Of a stretch of 64,000 nt of DNA, positions 1-6,985 are shown one piece after another. The notes under the pieces were generated by a model that had not been told where the DNA came from, did no database searches, and worked only from the letters and a program-made list of their open reading frames with translations. Source of the stretch: Opitutaceae bacterium (GTDB lineage Bacteria; Verrucomicrobiota; Verrucomicrobiia; Opitutales; Opitutaceae); the NCBI GenBank assembly GCA_016794625.1, contig JAEUGY010000097.1:1-64000 (forward strand), written 5' to 3'. Within the stretch, counting starts at the first letter, position 1. Every line of letters starts with the position of its first letter. Position numbers and translations under genes: made by a program.

Positions 1-189
1 TTCTGGGGGAAAGGGGGAAGACTTGTAAAGCGGCATTCGAGGGGAGGGCGGTTTGCGTTAGGGGTGGGTTTGGGGCGAGGGGCGGAGGCGCGCCGCGGGG
101 GCCGGCCCTACAATGGGGAAATGGTGCCGACGGAGCGGTGCCCTCTAAGGGTGCGAGGGGGCGGAGGGAGAAACGCGGAGGAACGCGGA

Positions 190-244
190 GGAACGTTGAA
201 CGCTGAACGCTGAACGCTGAATTTTTAATGCTGAAGTGTTCGGA
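190..244. repeat. tandem AACGYTGA octamers, copy 1
   Basis: Four tandem octamers of the form AACG(C/T)TGA are followed by an A/T-rich tail ATTTTTAATGCTGAAGTG. The same unit plus tail recurs at 726-770 and 1205-1258. Confidence 0.8.
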
Positions 245-445
245 GTTCTGGGCGGAAGGAATTTCTGAGCTTTCGCACTTCACTCTTTGAACTTCGCACT
301 TCCAGCCCCGTAGGGGCTGGGAGGCGCGGCCGCGAGGGCCGGCCCTACAATAGACGGAGGAGACGGGTGATTCGTTATGTTTGTTTTTCGAACTTTACCC
401 TCCGAACTTTGCACCTCCAGGCGCGTAGGGGCTGGCATGCCGCGT

Positions 446-520
446 GTGCCATCGGATGAAGAAACGCGTTCCGCGTTCCTCTACGGGGGAATGCGGCTGG
501 AGCCGCAGCTACGTTTTTTT
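446..520. repeat. 75-base repeat module (ATCGGATGAAGAAACGCGTT type), copy 1
   Basis: The module starts TGCCATCGGATGAAG, continues with CGCGTTCCTCTACGGGG and a GCGGCTGGAGCCGC hairpin and ends in a T run. It matches 837-911 almost throughout and 1517-1590 more loosely. Confidence 0.75.
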
Positions 521-725
521 GCCCTTCGACAGGCTCAGGGCATTTTGCACTTCACTCTTTGAACTTCGCACTTCCAGCCCCGTAGGGGCTGGCAGGCGCG
601 GCCGCGAGGGCCGGCCCTACAATGGGGAAATGGTGCCGACGGAGCGGCGGCCTTCGACGGGCTCAGGGCATGCTGCCCTCCAAGGGGGGCGAGGGGCGGA
701 GGGAGGAACGCGGAGGAACGGGGAA

Positions 726-770
726 GAACGTTGAACGCTGAACGCTGAACTTTTAATGCTGAAGTACGGA
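726..770. repeat. tandem AACGYTGA octamers, copy 2
   Basis: Three octamers followed by the tail TTTTAATGCTGAAG; one octamer shorter than the copy at 190-244. Confidence 0.8.
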
Positions 771-836
771 GCGCCGGAATTCTGAGAACTGACATCTGTT
801 TGCTGAGCTCTGACCGCTGGACACGCGCCCGGCGCG

Positions 837-911
837 TGTCATCGGATGAAGAAACGCGTTTCGCGTTCCTCTACGGGGAGGATGCGGCTGAAGCCGCAGC
901 TACTTTTTTTC
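837..911. repeat. 75-base repeat module, copy 2
   Basis: Near-identical to 446-520; the internal GCGGCTGAAGCCGC hairpin and the terminal T run are kept. It runs directly into another CTTCACTCTTTGAACTTCGC module. Confidence 0.75.
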
Positions 912-1204
912 GCACTTCACTCTTTGAACTTCGCACTTCACCGCTCCGCGGTGCAAGCTGCCGCCATCGGGGTGCATGGGGCCGGGTTGCCGGGTGCGCC
1001 TCGGAGGGTTGGTGGCTGGACGTTGCTGGCTGGCGGGAGCGGGCGTTCGCGCCTGGCGATTTCAGCGGCGATGCTAAGATCGGGTCAGCGCAAGTCCCGC
1101 TCAGTTGCAAAAAAATCTCGGCCGGTGGGGTTTGACAAGGGTTGAGGAGAGGAGCGTTGCAAGCGGTTGTCTGGGTGGGAGATGGGAGGAACGGAGGAAC
1201 GGAG

Positions 1205-1258
1205 TAACGCTGAACGCTGAACGCTGAACGCTTAATTTTTAATGCTGAAGTGTTCGGA
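1205..1258. repeat. tandem AACGYTGA octamers, copy 3
   Basis: Four octamers, the last changed to AACGCTTA, with the same ATTTTTAATGCTGAAGTG tail followed by TTCGGA as in copy 1. Confidence 0.8.
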
Positions 1259-1516
1259 ATGGACGAATGGCGCTTGCGGGGCGGCGCGTTCAAGGAGGGC
1301 TTCTATCGTATTCAAGGGACGGATGTATGGCGTCGGTTTAAGGAATCGGAGGACGGAGGCGGGACCGAAGGTCCCGACGCGGCCTCGGCGAGGCCACCTC
1401 CAACGGAGCGCCGGCGCGGCGCGACGGGTGGTCACGAGGCGCAAATGGCGCCGACGGAGCGGCGCCATTCGACGGGCTCATGGCATGCTGCCCTCAAGGT
1501 GTGAGGGGCGTGTGTG

Positions 1517-1590
1517 TGCTATCGGACGAAGGAATGCGTTCCGCGTTCCTTTACGGGGGCGGGGGAATGCGGCTGAAGCTGTGGCTACGT
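1517..1590. repeat. 75-base repeat module, copy 3 (diverged)
   Basis: Shares ATCGGACGAAGGAATGCGTT and CCGCGTTCCTTTACGGGG with the other copies but has lost part of the hairpin (GCGGCTGAAGCTGTGGC). Confidence 0.65.
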
Positions 1591-1650
1591 TTGATTTTGA
1601 ACTTCACTCTTCGAACTTCGCACTTCGAGCGCCGCAGGGGCTGGCGCTCG

Positions 1651-2457
1651 TCACCGCTCCGTGGTGCCGGCGCGGCGGGACTCGACGAGTTCTCGTTTGG
1701 CGAGGGTGAGTCGGGCGCCGGCGGTGTCGATGGCTCGGGCAATGGCGGCGTCGGGTTTGGCGTCGGTGACGATCGTAAAGCGGGGGTTGAAGCCCGCCGT
1801 GAGCGCGAGGGCTTTGCGGCCGAACTTGCTGTGGTCCATCGCAAACACGCTCTGCTCAGCCGCCGCGATCATCTTGCGCTGGGTGGCAACAATCAGGGCG
1901 TTGTGGTTCCAGACTCCGGACTCGGTGATGCCTGCTCCTCCGAGGATCGCGATGTCGGCGTGGATGTGCTCCAAAGACTGTTCGCACAGGGGGCCGACAA
2001 GCACGCCGAGGCGGTTGTAAATGGAACCTCCGGTCACAATGGTCTCCACGGTGCCAACTTCGCCGAAGAGTCCGGCGATGGGGAGGGAATTGGTGATAAC
2101 CTGGAGTCGCTTGGCGGTGAGGAGGCGGGCCACCGCGTAGGTCGAGGTGCCTCCATCGAGAATGACGGTCATGCCGGGCTGGACCCGGTCCGCGATCAGG
2201 CTGGCAATGGCGAACTTTTCGGCAGCCATGCGCTGGTCGCGCGCGATGAAGTCGTATTCACGGGACACTTCATCGGTTTCGATGAGCGACGCTCCGCCAT
2301 GGTGTCGGCGCAAAATGCCCTTGGTCTCCAGTTCGTTCAGCGCGCGTCGCACGGTGGAGAGCGAGATCGAAAAGCGCGCCGCGAGGGTGTGCAGATCGGC
2401 GTAGCGGTGGTCGCGGATGTGCTTCTCGATGAGATCGAGGCGTTGCTTGTTGGTCAT
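1651..2457 (-). CDS. DeoR-family transcriptional regulator
   Basis: 268 aa. The N-terminus (about residues 1-57, MTNKQRLDLIEKHI onward) is a DeoR winged helix-turn-helix, with the recognition stretch FSISLSTVRRALNELETKG. The remainder is a DeoR sensor domain that in this family binds a sugar phosphate (ILDGGTSTYAVA, ITNSLPIAGLF, VGPLCEQSLEHI, GGAGI). The ATG at 2457 overlaps the stop of the upstream glycosyltransferase gene (ATGA), which fixes the start and suggests coupled translation; the same frame continues open upstream without homology. The last residues (about SRRAGTTER) and the stop are encoded by sequence matching the repeat module at 938-953, so the native C-terminus was probably altered. 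The target operon is unknown. Confidence 0.88.
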   Translation of the reverse strand: MTNKQRLDLIEKHIRDHRYADLHTLAARFSISLSTVRRALNELETKGILRRHHGGASLIETDEVSREYDFIARDQRMAAEKFAIASLIADRVQPGMTVILDGGTSTYAVARLLTAKRLQVITNSLPIAGLFGEVGTVETIVTGGSIYNRLGVLVGPLCEQSLEHIHADIAILGGAGITESGVWNHNALIVATQRKMIAAAEQSVFAMDHSKFGRKALALTAGFNPRFTIVTDAKPDAAIARAIDTAGARLTLAKRELVESRRAGTTER

Positions 2458-3527
2458 GGCGACGGGGCGAGGAGCCGCTGGAAGAGGTCGAGGTAGGCGC
2501 GGGTTTGCTTCTCCGGAGAGAACGCGTCGAGGGCGAACTGTCGGACGCGTGCGGATTCTTGCCGACGAAACGCGGGGTCGGCGACCCGTTTCTCCAACGC
2601 ACCGAGAAATGCCTGTTGATCTCCCATGGGCACGACGGTTCCTCCGCACTCCGCCACCCCCGAGGCCGCGTAGGCGAGGGAGGGCAATCCGTGGGCGTGG
2701 GCCTCGATCAAGAAATTGGAGAGCGACTCCGACCGTGAGGTCATCACCGCAAGGTCGGCCAAGGGGTAGAGCGCGGTGGGATTGGGTTGAAACCCGAGGA
2801 ACTGGATGCGCGCGGACAGTCTGTGCGACTCGGTCCAGCGGATGAGGCGGTCCTTCGTTGGGCCGTCTCCGACGAGCCAGAAATGCCAGGGCAGACCCGC
2901 GGGCAGGCGCGCGACGAGGTCGAGGCATTCCTGGTGGTTCTTCTCCGGTCGGAACATGCCGACCCAGAGCAGCAGCACGGCGTCGTCGGGCACTCCTCGC
3001 TCGCGCCGGAGGGCGTTGCGATTGGGCGGAGGGGGGGAGGGGGCGAACACCAGGGAATTGTGGATGACCGAGACGCGTTCGGGGGTCGCCTGGCCGGCGG
3101 CGAGGACGCGTTCGCGGGTCTCATGGCTGTTCGCCACGACGTGCCGGGCCCGTCGCAAGGTGCGGCGAAAGAGCCAGGGGAGGGACTTGCCCGTGCGCAG
3201 GGTGGCCACCACCGCGGCTTTGGGCAGCCGGGCGGAGAGCAGCCACCCGAAGCAGTTGGCCATGCGCCCCATGCAGAGAACGGCATCGGGGTCGAAGCGG
3301 CGGGCGGCACCAATCAAACCCGGGGCAAACCAGTCCCAGCCGAGGTCGGAGGTCTGCAGCACCTGGCGCAGGACCCGGTTCGACGGCAGGACGGACAACG
3401 GGCCGCCGGGCCGGAAGGTCAGCAGCATCACTTGGTGTCCCGCCTCGGCAAAGGCGTTCGCCAGGGTGCAACTCTGGCGCTCGGTGCCCCCGCTGCGGAG
3501 GTAGTCCTGGACCACAAGGATTTTCAA
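2454..3527 (-). CDS. family 4 glycosyltransferase (GT-B fold)
   Basis: 357 aa. It begins KILVVQDYLRSGGTERQ, a glycine-rich N-terminal Rossmann half typical of GT4 enzymes. The C-terminal donor-binding half shows LLLWVGMFRPEKNHQECLDLV, a WLVGDGPTKDRL segment and SRSESLSNFLIEAHAHGLP, the E-x7-E-like region that contacts the nucleotide sugar. Such enzymes retain anomeric configuration and act in cell-envelope polysaccharide synthesis; donor and acceptor cannot be told. The start is TTG at 3527, since homology begins with the next residue and no upstream ATG is available. It is followed by deoR with a 4-base overlap. It diverges from the holin-like gene, whose ATG lies 39 bases away. Confidence 0.9.
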   Translation of the reverse strand: MKILVVQDYLRSGGTERQSCTLANAFAEAGHQVMLLTFRPGGPLSVLPSNRVLRQVLQTSDLGWDWFAPGLIGAARRFDPDAVLCMGRMANCFGWLLSARLPKAAVVATLRTGKSLPWLFRRTLRRARHVVANSHETRERVLAAGQATPERVSVIHNSLVFAPSPPPPNRNALRRERGVPDDAVLLLWVGMFRPEKNHQECLDLVARLPAGLPWHFWLVGDGPTKDRLIRWTESHRLSARIQFLGFQPNPTALYPLADLAVMTSRSESLSNFLIEAHAHGLPSLAYAASGVAECGGTVVPMGDQQAFLGALEKRVADPAFRRQESARVRQFALDAFSPEKQTRAYLDLFQRLLAPSP

Positions 3528-3565
3528 TGGACGCAGGCGCCGGGGCGGCGCAGGGTGGAAGGCCG

Positions 3566-3988
3566 ATGAATCATCCGTTGCTGCAGTTGCTCTTGCGCTG
3601 GGCGGTCCTCGCTCTGGGGGTGACGCTGGCCTCCCATGTCATTCCGGGCATCGCTTACGACACCCCGCGGACCTTGGTCGTCGTGGTACTGTTATTGAGT
3701 TTCTTTAATGCGGTGCTCAAGCCGTTGCTGGTGTTGTTTACCCTTCCGTTCATTCTGCTGACCTTAGGGCTCGGGGTGCTGCTGATCAATGCGTTGTTGT
3801 TTCTATTTGTCGGGCGGATTGTGGAAGGGTTTCATGTGGAAGGGTTTTGGTCGGCTTTGGGCGGCGCGGTGATCGTCAGCCTGACCAACCTTCTCCTGTC
3901 GCGGGTGGTGTCGGGCGGACCCCCGGGTGGACAGTCGGGCCCCCCAGCCAAACGGCGGGGACGGTCGGATGATGTGATCGACGTTTGA
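3566..3988 (+). CDS. four-helix membrane protein of the phage holin family IV type
   Basis: 140 aa with four hydrophobic segments (LLRWAVLALGVTLASHVIPG; LVVVVLLLSFFNAVLKPLLV; LFTLPFILLTLGLGVLLINA; WSALGGAVIVSLTNLLLSR) followed by a polar, proline- and arginine-rich tail. The NAVLKPLLVLFTLPF segment is diagnostic of PF04020, a widespread bacterial inner-membrane family named after phage holins but normally chromosomal and of unknown role. The ATG at 3566 has GGAAGG just upstream and matches the family's N-terminus; the in-frame ATG at 3527 would add 13 non-conserved residues. No phage genes surround it. Confidence 0.82.
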   Translation: MNHPLLQLLLRWAVLALGVTLASHVIPGIAYDTPRTLVVVVLLLSFFNAVLKPLLVLFTLPFILLTLGLGVLLINALLFLFVGRIVEGFHVEGFWSALGGAVIVSLTNLLLSRVVSGGPPGGQSGPPAKRRGRSDDVIDV

Positions 3989-4034
3989 AGAGTTTCCACT
4001 TGCGGGGTTTCGGGGCCGTGGCGAGGGTGCGAGT

Positions 4035-5432
4035 ATGGCTGAAACTACGGACTACGACCTGATCGTCATTGGCGGCGGACCCGCGGGCTATGCGGGAGCA
4101 ATTCGCGCCGGCCAGCTGGGCAAGAAAGTGGCTTGCATTGAGCTGGAGCGTGCGGGCGGCACCTGCCTCAACTGGGGTTGTATCCCAACCAAGGCGCTGC
4201 TGAAGAGCGCGGAGCTCTATGTGAAAATGCAGAAGGCGGAGCTGTACGGGCTCAGCGCCAAGGAAGTCACCTTTGATTTCCCCAAGGTCATGGAGCGCTC
4301 GCGTGGTGTCGCGGCGCAGATGGCCAAGGGCATTGAATTCCTCTTCCGCAAGAACAAGGTCGATTACTTCATCGGCAAGGGACAGGTGATCGCGCCGGGC
4401 ATGGTTTCGATCACGGCCGGTGAGCACCAGGGGAAGTTCTTCCGGACTAAAAACATCCTCATCGCGACTGGCTGCCGGATGCGCCGCATCGCGGATCTGG
4501 CCTACGATGGTCAGCGGGTCATGACCTCGCGGGAGGCCCTGGCCAACACGCAGCTGCCGAAATCGGCGATCATCGTCGGCGCCGGGGCGATCGGGGTGGA
4601 GTTCGCCTACTTCTACAATGCCTTCGGCACGAAGGTGACGTTGGTCGAGATGCTGCCGAACGTGCTGCCGGTCGAGGACGAGGAGATTTCCAAGACCCTG
4701 CAGCGTTCGCTGGAAAAACAGGGCATCACGATTCTCACCGGGACGAAGTGCGAGAATTTCCGGGTGGGGGCGTCCTCGGTCAAGGTCGACCTCGTGACAG
4801 GCGACAAGAAGCAGGAGGTCGAGGCCGACGTGCTGCTCTCGGCCATCGGCGTGGTGGCCAACATCGAGGGCGTGGTGGCTCCGGCGGTGAAAGTGGAGCT
4901 GGATCGCAACTACGTGAAGGTCGGTGACGACTACCAGACGAATGTGAAGGGCATCTATGCCGCGGGTGACATCATCGGACCGCCCTGGCTGGCGCACATC
5001 GCAACCTACGAGGCGGTCAATGCGGTCAACGGCATATTCGGCCATGGAAAACCGAAGCGGGTGAAAAACTTCCCCGGCTGCACGTACTGCCAGCCCCAGG
5101 TTTCCAGCACAGGTCTGACCGAGCGGGCGGCGAAGGAGAAGAAACTCGACGTCAAGATTGGCAAGTTTCCCTTCACCGCGTCGGGCAAGGCGGTGGCCTC
5201 GGCGGAAAGCGAAGGCTTCGTCAAGGTGATCAGCGACGCCAAGACCGGAGAAATCTACGGCGCCCACATCATTGGCAACGAGGCGACCGAATTGATTGCT
5301 GAATACGGTCTGGCCATCGAGCTCGAGGCCAGCGTGGAGGAAGTCCACCAGACCATTCACGCCCACCCGACGCTGAGTGAGGCGATCATGGAAGCCGCCG
5401 CCGCCACCTCCGGCGAGGCGATCCATATTTAA
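4035..5432 (+). CDS. lpdA: dihydrolipoyl dehydrogenase
   Basis: 465 aa, the normal length for the E3 flavoprotein of 2-oxoacid dehydrogenase and glycine cleavage complexes; it reoxidises dihydrolipoamide with NAD+ in the cytoplasm. Visible motifs: FAD-binding IGGGPAGYAGAIRAGQLG (about residues 12-29); redox disulfide GGTCLNWGCIPTK (C44, C49); NAD-binding GAGAIGVEFAYFYNAFG; second FAD motif GIYAAGDIIG; catalytic pair H444/E449 in HAHPTLSEA. No E1 or E2 gene is adjacent, so which complex it serves is not shown. The ATG is preceded by a weak GAGGG. Confidence 0.96.
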   Translation: MAETTDYDLIVIGGGPAGYAGAIRAGQLGKKVACIELERAGGTCLNWGCIPTKALLKSAELYVKMQKAELYGLSAKEVTFDFPKVMERSRGVAAQMAKGIEFLFRKNKVDYFIGKGQVIAPGMVSITAGEHQGKFFRTKNILIATGCRMRRIADLAYDGQRVMTSREALANTQLPKSAIIVGAGAIGVEFAYFYNAFGTKVTLVEMLPNVLPVEDEEISKTLQRSLEKQGITILTGTKCENFRVGASSVKVDLVTGDKKQEVEADVLLSAIGVVANIEGVVAPAVKVELDRNYVKVGDDYQTNVKGIYAAGDIIGPPWLAHIATYEAVNAVNGIFGHGKPKRVKNFPGCTYCQPQVSSTGLTERAAKEKKLDVKIGKFPFTASGKAVASAESEGFVKVISDAKTGEIYGAHIIGNEATELIAEYGLAIELEASVEEVHQTIHAHPTLSEAIMEAAAATSGEAIHI

Positions 5433-5465
5433 GAAGAGCCGCGCTTGCCGCTTTGGCCGGGCTTG

Positions 5466-5490
5466 GAGTGTCATCCGGCGGATGACACTC
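5466..5490. terminator. perfect 11-bp hairpin between convergent genes
   Basis: GAGTGTCATCC, three-base loop, GGATGACACTC. It sits 34 bases after the lpdA stop and 38 bases from the stop of the convergent DUF1501 gene, so it could end transcription in both directions. There is no T run, so Rho-independent termination is not assured. Confidence 0.55.
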
Positions 5491-5527
5491 GGTCCGGGCG
5501 GGGCGGGGGCGGTATGGGGGCGGCCGG

Positions 5528-6973
5528 TCAGGCGAGGAGCGAGCGGACCACGTGGCCGTGCACGTCGGTCAGACGGAAGTCGCGGCCGCTGTGTTTGTAG
5601 GTGAGGCGTTCGTGGTCCAGGCCGAGCAGGTGCAGGACCGTGGCGTGCAGGTCGTGGACGTGCACGCGGTTCTCCGTGGCCTTGAAGCCGAAGTCGTCCG
5701 TGGCCCCGTGGACGAGGCCGCCTTTGACCCCTCCGCCGGCGAGCCACATGGTGAAACCGTGGTGGTTGTGGTCGCGTCCGGCGGTCGGTCCGACCTTTTC
5801 GCCCTGCGACAACTCGACGGTCGGCGTGCGGCCGAATTCACCGCCCCAGATGACCAGCGTCTCGTGCAGGAGCCCGCGCTGCTTCAAATCCGTGAGCAGG
5901 GCGGTGATGCCCTGGCAGCTCTCGGCGGCGAGCCGACGGTGACCCTTCTCGATGTTTTCGTGACTGTCCCAGGGCTGCAGCGTGCCGTGCCAGACCTGCA
6001 CAAAACGAACGCCCCGCTCGACCAGCCGCCGGGCGATGAGCATCTGGCGGGCCTGCGGCGTGTTGCCGTAGAGCGTCCGGATGTGCTCGGGCTCGCGGTC
6101 GCAGTCAAAGGCGTCGGTGGCCGCGGTCTGCATGCGGAAAGCGGTCTCGAAGCTGTGAATACGCGCCTCAAGGGCCGGGTCGTGGCGGGTGGCGAGGTGC
6201 CGCCGGTTGAGCGCGGCGGCGAAGTCGAGCTGCGCCCGCTGGGCGCCGGCGTCGAGCGAGGTGTTGCCGAGATGCTCGATCAGCTCGCTGGCCCGGCGAT
6301 CCTGCGTTTCGATGTAGGTGCCCTGGTAGCTGCCGGGCAGGAACGAGGCCTGCCAGTTGTCGGCTCCGGCCACGGGCATGCCCTTGGGCACGAGCACGAC
6401 AAAGCCGGGCAGATTCTGGTTTTCGGTCCCGAGGCCGTAGGTGATCCAGGAGCCGATGCTGGGGCGGGCCATGATGCTGGCCCCGCAGTTCATCAGGCGG
6501 AGCGAGTTCTCGTGGATCGGGGTGTCGGTGTACATCGAGCGGATGACACAGAGGTCATCCGCATGCTGCGCGGCGAGCGGTCCAAACAGCTCGCTCACTT
6601 CGAGTCCTGACTGGCCGTACCGCGCGAAGGAGAAGGGTGACCCCAGCGCGGTGCTCGTTGGACGTTCCGTCTCCAGGTGGATCGGCAGGCGCCGGCCATG
6701 GTACTTCGTCAACACCGGTTTGGGGTCGAAAGTATCCATCTGGGCCGGTCCCCCGTTGGCGAGAATCTGGATGACGTACTTGGCCCGCGGACGAAAGTGC
6801 GGGGGGCGGGGGGCCAGCGGGTCGGTGGTGACCCCGGCCTCGCCGGCCCGGGCGGAGAGATCACCCAGCAACGTGGCAAGGCCGAGGGTGCCGAAGCCCG
6901 CGCCGCAGCGTCGCAACATCTCGCGCCGCGACATGGGAAAGGCGGACGAGGCGGAAGGAAACGGGGTCTTCAT
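5528..6973 (-). CDS. DUF1501 domain protein (sulfatase-like), Tat-exported
   Basis: 481 aa. The N-terminus has a twin-arginine signal (SRREMLRRCGAGFGTLGLA, R16 R17) followed by PPHFRPRAKYVIQILANGGP and TFDPKPVLTKYHG. These, and RSMYTDTPIHENSLRLMNCG, LVIWGGEFGRTP and GRDHNHHGFTMWLAGGGVKGG in the C-terminal part, are characteristic of PF07394, a predicted periplasmic alkaline-phosphatase-superfamily protein abundant in Planctomycetes and Verrucomicrobia. The catalytic activity of the family is not established. It lies 12 bases downstream of the PSD1 gene on the same strand; this two-gene arrangement is the standard one in the phylum. Confidence 0.93.
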   Translation of the reverse strand: MKTPFPSASSAFPMSRREMLRRCGAGFGTLGLATLLGDLSARAGEAGVTTDPLAPRPPHFRPRAKYVIQILANGGPAQMDTFDPKPVLTKYHGRRLPIHLETERPTSTALGSPFSFARYGQSGLEVSELFGPLAAQHADDLCVIRSMYTDTPIHENSLRLMNCGASIMARPSIGSWITYGLGTENQNLPGFVVLVPKGMPVAGADNWQASFLPGSYQGTYIETQDRRASELIEHLGNTSLDAGAQRAQLDFAAALNRRHLATRHDPALEARIHSFETAFRMQTAATDAFDCDREPEHIRTLYGNTPQARQMLIARRLVERGVRFVQVWHGTLQPWDSHENIEKGHRRLAAESCQGITALLTDLKQRGLLHETLVIWGGEFGRTPTVELSQGEKVGPTAGRDHNHHGFTMWLAGGGVKGGLVHGATDDFGFKATENRVHVHDLHATVLHLLGLDHERLTYKHSGRDFRLTDVHGHVVRSLLA

Positions 6974-6985
6974 GAGCGGGCGGGG

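Larger units (their letters stand above)
1..1650. repeat. gene-free mosaic of short interspersed repeats
   Basis: No convincing gene is present; the open frames on both strands have repeat-driven, low-complexity translations. The stretch is assembled from recurring modules in varying order: tandem AACGCTGA octamers; a CTTCACTCTTTGAACTTCGC module (about 276, 547, 914 and, degenerate, 1602); a GGCCGCGAGGGCCGGCCCTA module (88, 322, 593); an ATCGGATGAAGAAACGCGTT module (451, 841, 1521); a TTCGACRGGCTCAGGGC module (525, 652, 1468); and a CCAGCCCC-GTA-GGGGCTGG hairpin (302-320, 574-592). Degenerate copies occur elsewhere in the window (9951-10010, 63455-63530), so this is a dispersed family and not a local duplication. 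Confidence 0.85.

Noticed and set aside
1..1650. Possible CRISPR array in the left-end repeats
   Set aside because: Modules differ in length and order, spacers are not of uniform size, and no cas genes are present.
2458..2928. 157-residue N-terminal extension of the DeoR regulator
   Set aside because: It is Arg/Pro-rich, lies inside the glycosyltransferase gene in another frame, and homology begins at the ATG at 2457.
3566..3988. Prophage remnant because of the holin-like protein
   Set aside because: The family is mostly chromosomal and no phage structural, lysis or integrase gene is nearby.
3876..5747. A 623-codon open frame antisense to lpdA
   Set aside because: It mirrors the lpdA codons in a high-GC gene, has no recognisable domain, and is compositionally a shadow of the sense frame.
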